A program made the position numbers and the translations under genes. Shown here in pieces: positions 5,576 to 6,214 of a stretch of DNA of 6,214 nt. The DNA is from Candidatus Nomurabacteria bacterium. Lineage in GTDB: Bacteria; Patescibacteriota; Minisyncoccia; Phycocordibacterales; CSBR16-119. The DNA lies in assembly GCA_007117675.1 (NCBI GenBank), contig SKGB01000063.1:1-6214 (forward strand), read 5' to 3'. The stretch's first letter is position 1, and each line of letters starts with the position of its first letter. The notes below the pieces were generated by a model. That model was not told the origin of the DNA. It searched no databases and saw only the letters and a program-made list of their open reading frames with translations.

Positions 5576-6214
5576 CTAGTGGTTGGGATGGTCGTGCCCT
5601 CGTTTTTTTCGTTTATGTAAATCCATAATATGTTTTTCCTTATATGATCTTTTTTGAGAGTGGTTGTTATGTATTTTTACCACAAGCTTAGACGCGTGTT
5701 GCCCACCTAAGAAATGTGGAAGTATCACATAATCAATACCCTTATCATAATGATCAAGAGCCTCGTCAACTTTGTGAGAAACAACCATAACCGTTGCGTG
5801 AGGTCTTGCGTCTTTTACCACCTTGTTAATCAAAATATTTGCCTCAGGGTCTGGAATAGTAGAAACAGCAAAATCAACGCGGGAAATATCAAGAGACTCA
5901 AGAAAATCTAAATTAGTAGCATCACCAAACTCAACATCGTAACCATCTTTTTCTAATTTCTTTACAAGTTCTGGATTGTGATCAATAATCAAAAACTTTT
6001 TTCCTATTTTTTCAAAACTTTCGATAAAGTCGTGACCTATTCTGTTACCACCAAACAACAGCACTTGATAACGTTTTATTCGTATTGTTTTTTCATGCGC
6101 ATTTTTTTTCTCAAATATACCAAGATATGGTTCGAGAAAAGCGTAAATTTTGTCTGAATATAAAATAAGATAGGTTGAACCAAAAATAGTAATAATACCA
6201 ACCATGGTCACAAG
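5576..6214 (-). CDS. Kef-type cation:proton antiporter, C-terminal end with TrkA-N domain (cut by right window edge)
   Basis: The reading frame is open to the window edge, so the GTG at 6211 and ATG at 6205 are probably internal codons and the true start lies outside. The 212 visible residues begin with what looks like the last membrane helix of a CPA2 (KefB/KefC-like) antiporter (about 2-19, [18 protein letters not shown]), then YSDKIY and a cytoplasmic linker. A TrkA-N/RCK nucleotide-binding Rossmann domain follows: [10 protein letters not shown] (51-60) as the glycine-rich loop, Asp78 (LIIDHNP) at the end of the second strand for the ribose, and GDA (97-99). The family exchanges K+ or Na+ for H+ under nucleotide control. 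No TrkA-C domain follows; the protein ends in a basic, histidine-containing tail ([11 protein letters not shown]). It precedes uvrA by 61 bp with no functional link evident. A K+ channel with an RCK domain is a less likely alternative. Confidence 0.8.
   Translation of the reverse strand, partial: LVTMVGIITIFGSTYLILYSDKIYAFLEPYLGIFEKKNAHEKTIRIKRYQVLLFGGNRIGHDFIESFEKIGKKFLIIDHNPELVKKLEKDGYDVEFGDATNLDFLESLDISRVDFAVSTIPDPEANILINKVVKDARPHATVMVVSHKVDEALDHYDKGIDYVILPHFLGGQHASKLVVKIHNNHSQKRSYKEKHIMDLHKRKKRGHDHPNH

Noticed and set aside
5515..5600. Possible terminator for the antiporter gene around the CTCGAG palindrome and T-run.
   Set aside because: The palindrome has no loop and no arms of useful length pair before the T-run; no convincing hairpin can be drawn.
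6203..6211. GTG at 6211 or ATG at 6205 as the true start of the antiporter/TrkA-N protein.
   Set aside because: The frame is open to the window edge and begins inside what looks like the final membrane helix of a larger transporter, so these are most likely internal codons.

Overview
The window is A+T-rich bacterial DNA in which every gene lies on the minus strand. In the direction of transcription (high to low coordinates) the order is: the C-terminal end of a Kef-type cation:proton antiporter (runs off the right edge), uvrA, a membrane-anchored protein of unknown function, a short uvrC, and the N-terminal part of a D-alanine--D-alanine ligase (runs off the left edge). The plus strand carries no credible gene. 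I see no RNA genes, insertion sequences, CRISPR arrays or attachment sites.

The likely source is a Candidate Phyla Radiation (Patescibacteria) organism, probably Parcubacteria-like. The reasons are the style of the ligase N-terminus (RGGxxxEYxxSLKTG, followed by DVLIDKxGxWH), a UvrC of only 411 residues, trimmed proteins generally, and junctions of 12-61 bp. This is an inference from family resemblance, not a database result. The standard genetic code fits: the visible stops are TAA and TAG, and no reading frame needs UGA recoding.

The two DNA-repair genes are the main content. UvrA (damage recognition) and UvrC (dual incision) belong to one nucleotide excision repair pathway; uvrB is not in the window. 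Both look structurally reduced. UvrA keeps both ATPase heads but appears to have lost the roughly 110-residue insertion domain and two CxxC zinc half-sites. UvrC keeps the GIY-YIG and RNase H-like nuclease residues but lacks the four iron-sulfur cysteines and the C-terminal helix-hairpin-helix domain. The unknown protein between them has one membrane anchor and an acidic, cysteine-containing domain predicted to lie outside the cell, so a repair role is not implied.

Regulation looks unusually compact. Three genes (the unknown one, uvrC and ddl) have a -10-like hexamer ending only 6-7 nt before the ATG, which predicts leaderless or nearly leaderless mRNAs. uvrA has an extended -10 and only about 10 nt of leader without a Shine-Dalgarno sequence. 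Two perfect dyads overlap stop codons: a 21-bp one at the end of uvrA, which is a good intrinsic terminator, and an 11-bp one at the end of uvrC, which also covers the -35 position of the ddl promoter. No stretch longer than 300 bases is without a gene; the largest gap is 61 bp. I found no clearly novel multi-gene system. The points of interest are the domain losses, the start-site architecture and the unknown membrane protein.
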